Positions 1 through 9,264 of a stretch of DNA of 64,000 nt are shown one piece after another. The stretch spans positions 124,001 through 188,000 of the forward strand of contig NZ_VLKN01000002.1 in NCBI RefSeq assembly GCF_007830035.1, read 5' to 3'. This DNA comes from Luteimonas cucumeris (GTDB lineage: Bacteria; Pseudomonadota; Gammaproteobacteria; Xanthomonadales; Xanthomonadaceae). A model generated the notes under the pieces. It did no database searches. It was not told the DNA's origin and saw nothing but the letters and a program-made list of their open reading frames with translations. The stretch's first letter is position 1. Every line of letters begins with the position of its first letter. The position numbers and the translations under genes were made by a program.

Positions 1-1367
1 GCGCGATCGCGGCGCACGCCCAGCACCAGCGACACGCGATCGGCGTAACGGATCTGGTCCTGCACGTAGAGGCCCAGCTGGGTGTTGCGCAGATCGGGAT
101 CCTCGACGTAGGCCGGCGCGACGACGCCGCTGGACACCGGGTTGTAGATGTCGATCGGCGTGACCACGCAATCGGCGGGATCGGAGAATGCGCTGCAGAA
201 CGCCGAAGACGATTCCTGGCGGAAATCGGTGTAGTCGACGCCGGCCAGCAGCGTGTGGTTGAACGCGCCGGTATCGAAATTGAACTGCAGCGAGTTGTCG
301 TTGGTCAGCGTGCGGATATGCGGCTTGATGGCATAGAGGTTGCGGTTGACCACGCGCCGCTCGGCATCGATGAACGGATCGAGCGGACTGGAATACGTGT
401 CCGGATAGATTTCCTGGAAGGTGGTGTCCGCGTCGAGGTAACGCAGCGCACTGCGCAGTGCGACGGTGTCGTTGAAGCGGTGCTCGGCCAACAGCGTGCC
501 GGAAGCCTGCCGCGCATCGAGCCGGTCGTAGCCCTTGTCGCCAAGGAAGGTGGAAGGATCCAGCGACCCGCGCTCGGATGCGTGCAGCGTCGAGACTACT
601 GGCAGGAACTGCTGGCTGGACGCGGTACGGTCGCGCTGGTACAGGCCCAGGAAGGTGATCTCGGTCCGATCGCCGGGACGCCACGTGATCGATGGCGCCA
701 GCACCTGGCGGTCATCCGGCAGGTGGTCGGTCTGCATGTCGCTGTCGCGCGCCACGGCGATGAAGCGCCCGGCCAGCTGGCCGCTATCGTCGAGTGGGCC
801 GGTGATGTCGGCCTGCACCTGCCGGCGCTGGAAATTGCCGATCTGCACGCCGACTTCGCCGGCCTGCGTGAATTGCGGCCGCTTGCTGACGGTGTTGAGG
901 ATGCCGCCGCTGGCGCCCTGCCCGTACAGCACCGACGAAGGCCCACGCAGCACTTCGACGCGATCCAGCGTGTAGACCTCCGTGCGCGGCAATGGGCTGA
1001 AGTTGTAGACCTTGCGCATGCCGTCCAGGTACTGCACCGGATCCAGGCCACGGATGGTGCTGCCGTCCGAACGCGTGTCCAGGCCATAGGCCTCGGCGTT
1101 GACGCCGGCGCTGTAGCGCAACGTTTCCTGCATGTTGCGCGCGCCTCGTTCGATGAACAGGTCCGAAGGCACCACGCTGATCGCCTGCGGCGTCTTCACC
1201 AGCGGCGTGTCGGTCTTGGTCGCGGTGACCGCGCGCTCAGCGACGACTACGACGGCATCGAGCGTCCTGGCCTGCTCGCCATCCTGCGCATGGACGATGC
1301 CCGGCACCACGATCGCCGGCGCCATGACCGAAAACAGGAAAACGTGGTGCTGCCGCAGACAGAACAT
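1..1367 (-). CDS. TonB-dependent siderophore receptor, N-terminal part (cut by window edge)
   Basis: Outer-membrane receptor expected to import an iron-siderophore complex with energy from TonB/ExbBD. About 455 N-terminal residues are present; the rest of the barrel lies beyond position 1. An ATG at 1367 is followed by a signal peptide ending near VHAQ. A plug domain of the FhuA/FoxA/FpvA type follows, with KTPQAISVVP, STIRGLDPVQYLDG and VLRGPSSVLYGQG, and then aromatic-rich barrel strands. An in-frame ATG at 1325 is an alternative start, but the upstream one has a GGGGT sequence before it. The AT-rich dyad just upstream looks like a Fur site, which would fit iron repression. The substrate cannot be told from this fragment. 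Confidence 0.93.
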   Translation of the reverse strand, partial: MFCLRQHHVFLFSVMAPAIVVPGIVHAQDGEQARTLDAVVVVAERAVTATKTDTPLVKTPQAISVVPSDLFIERGARNMQETLRYSAGVNAEAYGLDTRSDGSTIRGLDPVQYLDGMRKVYNFSPLPRTEVYTLDRVEVLRGPSSVLYGQGASGGILNTVSKRPQFTQAGEVGVQIGNFQRRQVQADITGPLDDSGQLAGRFIAVARDSDMQTDHLPDDRQVLAPSITWRPGDRTEITFLGLYQRDRTASSQQFLPVVSTLHASERGSLDPSTFLGDKGYDRLDARQASGTLLAEHRFNDTVALRSALRYLDADTTFQEIYPDTYSSPLDPFIDAERRVVNRNLYAIKPHIRTLTNDNSLQFNFDTGAFNHTLLAGVDYTDFRQESSSAFCSAFSDPADCVVTPIDIYNPVSSGVVAPAYVEDPDLRNTQLGLYVQDQIRYADRVSLVLGVRRDR

Positions 1368-1423
1368 GGATGACCCCGGAAAAATCAATCCGGCATTATC
1401 CGACGCGGGGCCCCGCAAACGCA

Positions 1424-1442
1424 ACTAATTCTCAATTAGGAA
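1424..1442 (-). promoter_or_regulatory. Fur-like operator upstream of the siderophore receptor
   Basis: This AT-rich island in GC-rich DNA carries a perfect inverted repeat, CTAATT-CTC-AATTAG (1425-1439). On the minus strand the core reads TTGAGAATTAGTT, resembling the TGAGAATNATT half of gammaproteobacterial Fur boxes. It lies 58-75 bp upstream of the receptor ATG at 1367, a normal operator distance. The Fur assignment is an inference from sequence and context; Fur itself is not in the window. Confidence 0.5.
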
Positions 1443-1501
1443 CAATTTTCATCGGGCATCCGAAGAGACGCTGGCCAGAGCATTCATCCGTTGCGCGTGG
1501 T

Positions 1502-2056
1502 CTATCGGGAACGCACGTACGCGACGAATCCCTCCATGTACGTGCGCAAAGCATCGTGGGTGCGTGCATCGACGATGTTGCCATCGGCATCGAACACGCT
1601 GCCGGCGCGCGATACCATCAGCCGGCCGCCGGTCCATAGCTCCGCGCCCAGCGTTCTCAGCACCGGCAACCAGGCGTTCTGCGACAGGATGGTGCCGAAC
1701 CCGCCCGGCGACGCGCCAATGACCGCCACAGGCTTGCCGGCAAACACGCGCGGAATGTCGTTCGCCGGTCGGCTCAGCCAGTCGATTGCGTTCTTCGCCA
1801 CCCCAGGCAGGCTGTTGTTGTATTCGGGGGTGGCGATCAGCAGTCCGTCGGCCGCGGCCATCGCATCCTTCAGCGCGGCCACCTCGGCAGGGATGCCGCG
1901 CGCGGTTTCGTCGTCGCCGTTGTAGAGCGGGAAGCTGCGGATCGACACTGCATCAAGCCGGCTGCCGTCCGGCATCAACGCCACCGCCGCGCGCAGCAGC
2001 GCAGTGTTGTACGAAGCCAGCCGCAGGCTGCCGGAAAAACCTACGAGGGTGGTCAT
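1502..2056 (-). CDS. NAD(P)H-dependent FMN reductase / quinone reductase family (ChrR/YieF-like)
   Basis: 184-residue flavodoxin-fold reductase, expected to be cytosolic and FMN-binding, passing electrons from NAD(P)H to flavin, quinones or metal ions. The N-terminus has the FMN phosphate loop GSLRLASYN (about residues 9-17). Near residue 77 PEYNNSLPGVAKNAIDW is the family signature beside the flavin, and GASPGGFGT follows near residue 113. Length matches the family. A short tail with GGRLMVSRAG closes the fold. It lies between the receptor and an FAD oxidoreductase on the same strand, with 84 bp to the latter, so co-transcription is possible but not shown. The true substrate cannot be predicted within this broad family. 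Confidence 0.92.
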   Translation of the reverse strand: MTTLVGFSGSLRLASYNTALLRAAVALMPDGSRLDAVSIRSFPLYNGDDETARGIPAEVAALKDAMAAADGLLIATPEYNNSLPGVAKNAIDWLSRPANDIPRVFAGKPVAVIGASPGGFGTILSQNAWLPVLRTLGAELWTGGRLMVSRAGSVFDADGNIVDARTHDALRTYMEGFVAYVRSR

Positions 2057-2140
2057 GCGCGTTCCAAATAGAGGCGAAGGTAGGCAGCCATTACAGCATC
2101 CAGCCAGGCGGTGTGCGCATCGATCGCGTCAGGCTTGCCG

Positions 2141-3598
2141 CTATCCACCGGACATCCGCGCGATCACGGCATCCGCGGCGAAGATGCCTGAGAAAGCGGA
2201 AGTCGCGACGCCGAAGCCCGGATATGTCGTCTGGCCGGCGAGGAAAAGCCCCTTCAACGGCGTTTCGTGGAGAAACTGCTGGCCCGGCCCCGCTGCCGGC
2301 GACAGCCCATACAGCGCGCCCTGGAACAGGTGCATCCGCTCGGCGTAATCCTTCGGGCTGGTGACGCGCCGGACCGCGATATCCAGTGGCTGGTATCGCG
2401 CCAAGGCGGCGATCGCGGCATCGGCAGCGGCTTCCTTCGCCGCCGTGTCCCAGGCCGCCAACGGCAGGTCCTGATCCACTGGCGCGAACATCTCGACGAT
2501 GCTGCCGCCTGCCGCCGCCAGCCCTGGCAGCGTATGCGTGGGCACGGTATAGGTCAGCCACGGGCTGTCCGCCGGCTGCGGCGCCAGCATCCGGTGCTGC
2601 TGCTCCAGCAGCGGCACGTGATTCACCGAATGCGCCGGCGTCTGCAACGTGTTCCTCAATCCCAGCTGCACGCCCAGCGCGCGGTGCGACAACGGCGCCT
2701 GCGACACGCGGCGCTGCATCGATGCCGGCACGTCCGCGGGATCCATCAGTCCCGAAAAAGTCGCCATGCCGCTGGCCGTGGAGACGACCGCATCCGCCAC
2801 CACTTCGTCGTCGTCGATGACCAGCCCGCGCACTTTTCCATCGACGATCCGGATCCGGTCGACGCGCGTGCCGACATGCACCTTGCCGCCGAGTTCGCGG
2901 AAGCTGCGATGGAGGGCATCGCTGATCGCGCCCATGCCATTTTCCGGCAGGTGCAGTCCGTCCTGCAGCATCGAGATGAAACCCACGATCTGGAACACCG
3001 GCGTGCGCTCGGGCGCAAGGCCGGTATACAACGTCACCGCCGCGATCGCGGCGCGCGCATCGGGATCGCTGAACGAGCGTTGCAGTTCAGTCGCCAGGTT
3101 GCCGCGCAACTTGTGCAGATGGCGCCATGCCTTGCCCAGCACGCGCGGCACCGACAATGGCTGAGTCAGCAGGTCATCGGTGAAGATCCGAAGCAGCGGA
3201 GCCCATCGGGACAGGGAGCGATCGATCTCGGCTTGCAGCGTCGCCGTGCGCGTGGCGGCATGCTCGCCTTCGATACGGACGTCACCTCCGTCGCCAAAGA
3301 TGATCGAGTTGCCGTCGGGCAGGAAGCTCGCCTGCGGGGCGCCGATGCGTCGCATCGGCACCAATGATGCGCGATCGAGTCTCAGCCGCGCGAAGGCATG
3401 GTCCAGCAACCGCGGTACCGCCACGAACATGGCACCGTTGTTGAACGTGAAACCATCCACGTGCGTGGTCGAGCAGCAGCCACCCAGCTCGTCCCTCGCC
3501 TCGTAAATGGAAACGTCGCAGCCCTGCCGCAGCAGGCGGATGCCTGCGGCCAGTCCGGCAACACCGCCGCCGATGATCGCGACCCGCTTCAAACCCAT
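2141..3598 (-). CDS. FAD-dependent oxidoreductase, phytoene dehydrogenase-related (COG1233)
   Basis: 485-residue flavoprotein of the phytoene desaturase/carotene isomerase superfamily. The N-terminal Rossmann motif GGGVAGLAAGIRLLRQG with a downstream acidic residue (YEARDELGG) binds the FAD ADP moiety. The C-terminal LFLAGQTTYPGFGVATSA is the second FAD-contact motif typical of CrtI-type enzymes. The ATG at 3598 was chosen because AGGAGGT stands directly upstream; a longer reading frame to 3661 has no such support. No other carotenoid gene (crtB, crtE, crtY) is in the window, so a carotenoid substrate is not assured; related proteins act on other lipids and polyenes. Confidence 0.88.
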   Translation of the reverse strand: MGLKRVAIIGGGVAGLAAGIRLLRQGCDVSIYEARDELGGCCSTTHVDGFTFNNGAMFVAVPRLLDHAFARLRLDRASLVPMRRIGAPQASFLPDGNSIIFGDGGDVRIEGEHAATRTATLQAEIDRSLSRWAPLLRIFTDDLLTQPLSVPRVLGKAWRHLHKLRGNLATELQRSFSDPDARAAIAAVTLYTGLAPERTPVFQIVGFISMLQDGLHLPENGMGAISDALHRSFRELGGKVHVGTRVDRIRIVDGKVRGLVIDDDEVVADAVVSTASGMATFSGLMDPADVPASMQRRVSQAPLSHRALGVQLGLRNTLQTPAHSVNHVPLLEQQHRMLAPQPADSPWLTYTVPTHTLPGLAAAGGSIVEMFAPVDQDLPLAAWDTAAKEAAADAAIAALARYQPLDIAVRRVTSPKDYAERMHLFQGALYGLSPAAGPGQQFLHETPLKGLFLAGQTTYPGFGVATSAFSGIFAADAVIARMSGG

Positions 3599-3676
3599 CG
3601 TCTGACCTCCTGCACGGGCACCGTCATGTTCACGCCGGGAATGCCTGTCAATTCGAACCAATGTCTGGCAGGCGCC

Positions 3677-4534
3677 TCAATCCGCTTCGGCCGCCGCCTC
3701 GCGGCCCTGCTGGCGGATCAGTGCTTCCTGCCGCGCGTCGTTGATCGCTTCGCGCACGCTGTCCACGTCGGCCATGGACTCGTCGTGCACGAACGTACCG
3801 GTCAGTTCGCTGTCCGGATGCAGCTCGCCGGCCTCGAACAGGGCCCACATTTCTTCCGCGTACCAGGTATCGAGCAGTTCCGGCGCCCAGGCGCCGAGGC
3901 TGGCCGTGATGTTGTTGACATCGCGCAGCAGCATGCTGCGCGCGGCGTTGTTGCCGGCGGCGCTGACCACCTGCGGGAAATCGATGATCACAGGGCCGTC
4001 CGGCGCGACCAGCACGTTATATTCGGACAGGTCGCCATGGATCAGCCCGACGCACAGCATCTTCACTACCTGCCGCACCAGGAAACGATGGAAACCGCGT
4101 GCCTGGTCCGGCGCCAGCTCCACTTCGCCCAGCCGCGGCGCGGAATGGCCGTCGGCGTCGGTCACCAGTTCCATCACCAGCACGCCATGGAAGTATCCAT
4201 GCGGCTCCGGCACGCGCACGCCGGCATCGCGCAGCTGGTACAGCGCGTCGACCTCGGTGTTCTTCCAGGCGGTTTCCTGCTGCTTGCGCCCGTACTTGCT
4301 GGCCTTGCCGATGGCGCGCGCCTCGCGGCTGCCGCGCACCTTGCGTCCTTCCTGGTACTGCACGCGCTGCTGGAAGCTGCGTTGCGCCATGTCCTTGTAG
4401 ACCTTCGCGCAGCGGATGTCGTCGCCTGCACGGACTACGTAAACCGCCGCTTCCTTGCCGCTCTTGAGCGGGCGCATCACTTCGTCGATCACGCCATCGT
4501 CGATCAACGACTGCAGGCCTGCGGGGGTTTTCAC
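3677..4534 (-). CDS. RIO1-family serine/threonine protein kinase
   Basis: 285-residue atypical kinase of the RIO family found in proteobacteria. SGKEAAVYVVRAGDD is the flexible nucleotide loop and the lysine of CAKVYKDM (near residue 50) is the ATP-binding lysine. LIHGDLSEYNVLV holds the catalytic Asp and Asn, and VIIDFPQ is the metal-binding segment replacing DFG. The GTG at 4534 (VKTPAGLQSLIDDG) is preferred because the family usually begins with a short segment of this kind; an in-frame GTG at 4597 would add 21 atypical Arg-rich residues. The tail is acidic and glutamine-rich. The cellular target of bacterial RIO kinases is not settled. Confidence 0.9.
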   Translation of the reverse strand: MKTPAGLQSLIDDGVIDEVMRPLKSGKEAAVYVVRAGDDIRCAKVYKDMAQRSFQQRVQYQEGRKVRGSREARAIGKASKYGRKQQETAWKNTEVDALYQLRDAGVRVPEPHGYFHGVLVMELVTDADGHSAPRLGEVELAPDQARGFHRFLVRQVVKMLCVGLIHGDLSEYNVLVAPDGPVIIDFPQVVSAAGNNAARSMLLRDVNNITASLGAWAPELLDTWYAEEMWALFEAGELHPDSELTGTFVHDESMADVDSVREAINDARQEALIRQQGREAAAEAD

Positions 4535-4612
4535 GGAAAGGAGTTGCCATCGAGGGGAGCGCCATTGTCGCCGATCGTGGCAGGCTGCGCTGCGCACAGC
4601 AGGCGCAGCCGC

Positions 4613-5044
4613 TCAACCGTCGCTGATGTAACCGCGCTGCCGCGCCAGCGACTGGTCCTCGAAGATCGCCATCGCCGTGGCCATCCGCTCGAAACCGAAC
4701 TTGCGGTAGAACGCTTCCTTGCCCGGCACCGCGTACAGGATGATCTTGCGGTGGCCGCGCGAAAGTTCCACCAGCCTGCCTACGATCTCCGCGCCCAGCC
4801 CATGGCCCTGATGGCTCGGCAGCAGCGCGACATCGCAGATGTACGAGCAATCGACACCGTCGGCCAGCGCCCTGCCCACGCCCACCAGCCTGCCGTTCTC
4901 GCGCAGGAAGCACTTGAACAGGCTGTTGGAGAACGCGGTGGTCAGCATCTCCGGGCTCTTGTTGCCCAGCGGAGCCAGGCGGTAGAGCTCGGACAGTTCG
5001 TCCCAGTCCATGTCGTCGGTCGAATCGGACCATTCCAGCGCCAT
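4613..5044 (-). CDS. GNAT-family N-acetyltransferase
   Basis: 143-residue cytosolic acetyltransferase. The acetyl-CoA loop is visible as LLPSHQGHGLGAEIVGRL (residues about 75-92, matching Q/R-x-x-G-x-G/A), and the C-terminal AFYRKFGFERM is the usual GNAT motif B. The ATG at 5044 is preceded by GAGAGGAGTTGCCG, a strong ribosome-binding site; longer in-frame readings have no such site. It is 78 bp upstream of the RIO kinase start on the same strand, so the two may share a transcript. Substrate unknown: GNAT enzymes of this compact type acetylate small amines, peptides or proteins. It is divergent from the permease at 5215. Confidence 0.9.
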   Translation of the reverse strand: MALEWSDSTDDMDWDELSELYRLAPLGNKSPEMLTTAFSNSLFKCFLRENGRLVGVGRALADGVDCSYICDVALLPSHQGHGLGAEIVGRLVELSRGHRKIILYAVPGKEAFYRKFGFERMATAMAIFEDQSLARQRGYISDG

Positions 5045-5214
5045 CGGCAACTCCTCTCGAATCGATTGATGAACCTGAGAGCGCATGTCAGCTCCAGTTC
5101 CGCATGCACAGGATATGGCGATTGCGGCGAGGGATCGACATCGGAGCCTGTTTCCCGCAATGCGACGCGGCAGGGTATTGTTCCCGCCTGCAGTCTCCTC
5201 CAGCGTTGCCAACG

Positions 5215-6630
5215 ATGAACTCCCCCGATATTCCCGCAGCCGTTCCGTCTGGCGACACCGTTTCCGCACCCTCCTCCACGCATCCGCGACTCAGCCACGC
5301 GATGAAGCCGCGGCAGCTGGTGATGATGGGGCTGGGCAGCGCCATCGGCGCGGGCCTGTTCCTCGGTTCCGGCGTGGGCGTGCAGACCGCGGGTCCCGCG
5401 GTGCTCGTGTCCTACCTGGTGGCCGGCGCGCTGGTCATCATCGTGATGCGTGCGCTGGGCGAAATGGCTGCGTCCAATCCCAGCAGCGGCGCCTTTTCGG
5501 TGTTCGCCAGCGAGGCCATGGGCAGGACCGCGGGCGCGACGGTGGGATGGCTGTGGTGGGCACAACTGGTGATCGTGATCGCCGCCGAATCGGTCGGCGC
5601 CGCCGGATTGCTGGCCACGGTATGGCCGGCATTGCCGGTCGCGCTGATGTCGCTGGGCTTCATGATCCTGTTCACCGTCATCAACCTGATGGGGGTGAAG
5701 AATTTCGGCGAGTTCGAATTCTGGTTCGCGATCATCAAGGTCGCGGCGATCATCGCGTTCATCGCGATCGGCGTCCTGCTGGTGCTGGGCCTGCTGCCGG
5801 ATGCGGCATCGCCGGGTCTGTCCAACTTCACCGCCCACGGCGGCTTCGCGCCGAACGGGTGGACCGGCATCGGCGCCGCGCTGCTGGTGGTGGTGTTCGC
5901 CTTCGGTGGCACTGAAATCGTCGCGGTCGCGGCAGCGGAGACCGAAGACCCGCGGCACAGCATCAAGCGCGCGATCCGCACCGTGGCATGGCGCATCCTG
6001 GTCTTCTACATCGGCTCCGTCGCCGTGATCATCGCTGTGGTGCCGTGGACCAGCGAGGCGCTGAAGTCGCCGTTCGCGGCCGTGCTGCAGGTCGCCAACA
6101 TCCCCGGCGCCGCCACCGCGATCACCCTGGTCGCGGTGGTCGCGCTGCTGTCGGCGCTGAATGCCAATCTTTACGGCGCATCGCGGATGATCTTTTCGCT
6201 GGCCGAGCGAGACGAGGCCCCGCGCATGCTGGCGCGGGTGAACCGTAGGCAGGTACCGACCGCGGCGGTGCTGTCGTGCGTGGTGTTCGGCTTCTTCGCC
6301 ACGCTGCTGGAGTTGTGGTATCCGAACCAGGTGCTGCCGGTGCTGCTGAACCTGGTGGGCTCGACCTGCCTGATGGTGTGGACGATCTCGCTGGTCTCGC
6401 AGCTGATCCTGCGGCGACGCGCGGATCGCGCCGGCCTGGTGCTGCCGTTCCGCATGTGGGCGTTCCCGTACATGACCTGGCTGGGCCTGTCGATCCTCGC
6501 CGTGATCTTCGCGCTGACCCTGCTCGCCGATGGCCCGCGCGTGCAGTTGCTGTCGACCACCGCACTGACGCTGGGCATCGCTGCGGCCAGCGAAATCCTG
6601 CGACGGTGGCGGGCCAGGCAGCCGCGCTGA
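5215..6630 (+). CDS. APC superfamily amino-acid permease (AAT family)
   Basis: 471-residue inner-membrane proton symporter with about twelve predicted helices. The first helix carries GLGSAIGAGLFLGSG, the substrate-binding glycine-rich break of APC transporters, followed by AGPAVLVSYLVAGALV and RALGEMA, all signatures of the AAT (GABA/aromatic/lysine permease) group. FGGTEIVAVAAAETEDP is the conserved loop after helix six. The ATG at 5215 lacks a strong ribosome-binding site; a second in-frame ATG at 5302 (MKPRQLVMMG) would also keep all helices. It stands alone, divergent from the GNAT gene. Specificity cannot be deduced, though GABA or basic/aromatic amino acids are typical. Confidence 0.9.
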   Translation: MNSPDIPAAVPSGDTVSAPSSTHPRLSHAMKPRQLVMMGLGSAIGAGLFLGSGVGVQTAGPAVLVSYLVAGALVIIVMRALGEMAASNPSSGAFSVFASEAMGRTAGATVGWLWWAQLVIVIAAESVGAAGLLATVWPALPVALMSLGFMILFTVINLMGVKNFGEFEFWFAIIKVAAIIAFIAIGVLLVLGLLPDAASPGLSNFTAHGGFAPNGWTGIGAALLVVVFAFGGTEIVAVAAAETEDPRHSIKRAIRTVAWRILVFYIGSVAVIIAVVPWTSEALKSPFAAVLQVANIPGAATAITLVAVVALLSALNANLYGASRMIFSLAERDEAPRMLARVNRRQVPTAAVLSCVVFGFFATLLELWYPNQVLPVLLNLVGSTCLMVWTISLVSQLILRRRADRAGLVLPFRMWAFPYMTWLGLSILAVIFALTLLADGPRVQLLSTTALTLGIAAASEILRRWRARQPR

Positions 6631-6765
6631 CGGCCGGAGCGCCGGCGCCGATGGTGCCAATACGGCCGCGCCGGCGGGGGCCATTCGCCACTGCCACGAC
6701 ACGCGGAAAGGAATAAACTCCGGGCAGGTGACGACCCCGCCAACGGGCGCGGAAGGTTTCCGAAC

Positions 6766-7848
6766 ATGAACTGGGCAGCCGCCGCTTTGCTGGCCGTAGC
6801 CACACTGGATCCCGGGCCGGGCCTGCCCAGCCGCGACCAGATCATGGCGGTGCCCCCCGAACTGCACGCGCAGTTCCAGGAACAGGTCATCCGCAAGGGC
6901 GATTCGACCGACGAACGGTTGCGGCTGCTGATCGATTTCGTGCTCAACGATCCGGAGCTGCAGCTGGAATACGACAACAATCTCACCCGCACCATCAGCG
7001 AGACCTATCGCACCCGCAAGGCCAACTGCCTGTCGTTCACCCTGCTGTTCTCGGCGCTGGCGCGCGAAGCCGGCATCAAGACCCAGATCCAGGAATACGA
7101 GCAGGTGCTGGTCTGGTACCAGAACAACGGGCTCGTGTTCAATTCCAGCCACGTCAATGTCCTGGTCAAACGCGGCGGCACGCGGCAGATCGTCGACGTG
7201 GGACGCAACGTGCTGATCTCTCGTTATCGCCCGCGGCCCATTCCCGAGCAGCGCGCGATCGCCTTCTTCTACAACAATCGCGGCGTCGAACTGATGGCGC
7301 AGAACCAACTGGCTGCGGCCCGCCAGCACCTGGATGCGGCGATCGAGTTGGCGCCGACGCATGCGGCCTCGTGGAGCAATCGCGGCGTGCTGGAACTGCG
7401 CATGGGCAATGCGCTCGCTGCGGAACGTGCCTATCGCAAGGCGCTGGAACTGGACTCGCGGCATGGCGCCGCGCTGGCCAACATCGTCACCCTGTACCAG
7501 CGCAGCGGACAGGACGATCTGGCGAACCGCTACCTGCGACGCCTGCAGCGGGTACAGCTGGACGACCCGTTCCACCAGTTCATGCTGGCGATGGACTTCG
7601 AGAAACGCGGCGAATATGGCCACGCCGTGCCCTACTACCGGCGCGCAATCCGCCTGCACGGCGAGGAACCGGCTTTCCACATGGGCCTGGCGCGCAGCTA
7701 TTCAGCGTTGGGCGATGTCCGCCGGGCGCGCCGCGAGTTGTCACGGGCCGAGAATCTCAAGGATGAGAACACGCGCCGGGCGCTTCATGCCAAGAACGAG
7801 GAACGACGGCAACGCGCAGGCTCGGTGGCGCAGCAGGTGAGTCGATAA
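6766..7848 (+). CDS. Transglutaminase-like domain protein with tetratricopeptide repeats
   Basis: 360-residue protein. After a short hydrophobic N-terminus (MNWAAAALLAVATLDPG, perhaps a weak signal sequence), residues about 60-160 form a transglutaminase-like domain: TRKANCLSFTLLFSALAREAG has the expected Cys and helix, SSHVNVLVKRGG the His and QIVDVGRNV the Asp. Residues about 165-330 hold four or five TPR units (FYNNRGVELMAQNQL, SWSNRGVLELRMGNA and others). Related xanthomonad proteins are annotated as secreted TPR/transglutaminase proteins; whether they cleave, crosslink or only bind is unknown. It is a single gene between the permease and a glycosidase. Confidence 0.85.
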   Translation: MNWAAAALLAVATLDPGPGLPSRDQIMAVPPELHAQFQEQVIRKGDSTDERLRLLIDFVLNDPELQLEYDNNLTRTISETYRTRKANCLSFTLLFSALAREAGIKTQIQEYEQVLVWYQNNGLVFNSSHVNVLVKRGGTRQIVDVGRNVLISRYRPRPIPEQRAIAFFYNNRGVELMAQNQLAAARQHLDAAIELAPTHAASWSNRGVLELRMGNALAAERAYRKALELDSRHGAALANIVTLYQRSGQDDLANRYLRRLQRVQLDDPFHQFMLAMDFEKRGEYGHAVPYYRRAIRLHGEEPAFHMGLARSYSALGDVRRARRELSRAENLKDENTRRALHAKNEERRQRAGSVAQQVSR

Positions 7849-8077
7849 CACCTCAGCCGGGCGCGGTTCCTGGCTGTCATTCCGAACGCAGCGAGCGACC
7901 TGCTTTCCGCGTTCTGGCGAGGAATACGGCAGTCACGCGTCCTTCTCGTGGATGACAACTCGTGTCGAACTGCATTGTCACGGGAGACCATCGGTTGCAT
8001 GACATCGGCTGTCGCGTGTTTGGCAGAAGGCGTGTCGCCTGCCAAGATCGCCTCCTCCCCCGTCGGAATCGATCGAC

Positions 8078-9223
8078 ATGCGATTGCCAGACATGATCCG
8101 CTCCCGCCGCCGCTCCGCAGGCGCGCTGCTGGGCCTGCTGTTGCTGACGGCAAGCTGCATCGTCGCCGCGCACGACGCCCCGCGCCAGCCGCGCATCGTC
8201 GGTTATGCCACCGGCTGGAACGCGGCACAGGAGCGCAACGTCGACCAGCTCGACATGCTGATCTTCTCCTTCGCCAAGGTCAGCGATGACCGCGTGGTAC
8301 TCGACGACGACGCTGCGCAGCGCCTGCAGACTCTGGTCGCGCTCAAGGAGCGTCATCCGAAGCTGCGGATCGCGATCGCGATCGGTGGCTGGGGTGCAGG
8401 CGGATTTTCCGAAGCGGCCAGTACCGAAGCCGGGCGCCGTGCATTCGCCGATACCGCCGCGGAACTGCTGGCGATGCATCGTGCCGACGGACTGGACGTG
8501 GACTGGGAATATCCCGGCTTCGACGACGCCGGCATCAAGGCCAGCCCCGACGACCGCGAGAACTTCACGCGCCTGATCGAGGCAGTCCGCGCCAGCCTGG
8601 ATCGCGTCGGTGCGCGCGAAGGCCGTAGCGGCGACAACCGCTATACGCTGTCCATCGCCGTCGCCGACGGCCGCTTCGTCCGCGACATCGACATCGCCGC
8701 AGTCGAGCCGCACCTGGACTGGTTCAACCTGATGACCTACGACTTCGTCAACAGCATGACGCCCACCACCGGCCACCATGCCGGCCTGCACGCCGCCACG
8801 CAGGCGCCCGCCGATGCGCGCAGTGCCGATCGCGCCGTACGGCAGTTCCTCGGTTTCGGCGTGCCGGCGCGCAAGCTGCTGATCGGCGCGGCGTTCTACG
8901 GCCGCGAATTCGGCGACGTGCAGCCGCGGCACCAGGGCCGCTACCAGTCGTTCGGCAGGTACGTAGGCGAGCATCCGTGGCCAAAACTCAAGGCCGAGTA
9001 TGTCGACAAGCAGGGCTACGTGCGGCACTGGGACGAAACCGCGCAGGCGCCGTGGCTATGGAACGCGGAGACGCGGCACTTCATCACCTACGACGACCCG
9101 CAATCGCTCGCCGCCAAGGCCGCTTTCGTCAAGGCGCAGCAGCTCGGTGGCATCATGTACTGGGAACAGGTGCACGATACCGAAGGCGAGTTGCTGGACG
9201 CGTTGGCGAAAGGACTGCGTTAG
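8078..9223 (+). CDS. Glycoside hydrolase family 18 lipoprotein (chitinase-like)
   Basis: 381-residue exported glycosidase. The N-terminus has basic residues, a hydrophobic core and a lipobox LLTAS-C (Cys27), so it is probably a lipoprotein. The catalytic motif DGLDVDWEYPG (residues 137-147) contains the DxxDxDxE signature with Glu144 as the proton donor. IAIGGWGAGGFSEAA and WFNLMTYDFVNS are the other conserved GH18 strands. Such enzymes hydrolyse beta-1,4-N-acetylglucosamine linkages in chitin or related glycans by substrate-assisted catalysis. Small size and lack of a chitin-binding module suggest use on oligosaccharides or peptidoglycan-derived glycans; this is an inference. The 229 bp before it holds only a degenerate repeat fragment. 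Confidence 0.93.
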   Translation: MRLPDMIRSRRRSAGALLGLLLLTASCIVAAHDAPRQPRIVGYATGWNAAQERNVDQLDMLIFSFAKVSDDRVVLDDDAAQRLQTLVALKERHPKLRIAIAIGGWGAGGFSEAASTEAGRRAFADTAAELLAMHRADGLDVDWEYPGFDDAGIKASPDDRENFTRLIEAVRASLDRVGAREGRSGDNRYTLSIAVADGRFVRDIDIAAVEPHLDWFNLMTYDFVNSMTPTTGHHAGLHAATQAPADARSADRAVRQFLGFGVPARKLLIGAAFYGREFGDVQPRHQGRYQSFGRYVGEHPWPKLKAEYVDKQGYVRHWDETAQAPWLWNAETRHFITYDDPQSLAAKAAFVKAQQLGGIMYWEQVHDTEGELLDALAKGLR

Positions 9224-9264
9224 CAACCGATCTATCCCATCGACCATCGCCCGGGAGAATCCTC

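Noticed and set aside
2141-3598. Carotenoid biosynthesis cluster
   Set aside because: Only one CrtI-related oxidoreductase is found; no phytoene synthase, cyclase or GGPP synthase gene in the window.
4942-7680. Long minus-strand open frame (912 codons) covering the permease and TPR genes
   Set aside because: Its product is rich in His/Gln/Arg/Asp with no domain, as expected of an antisense frame in high-GC DNA, and it overlaps two well-supported plus-strand genes.
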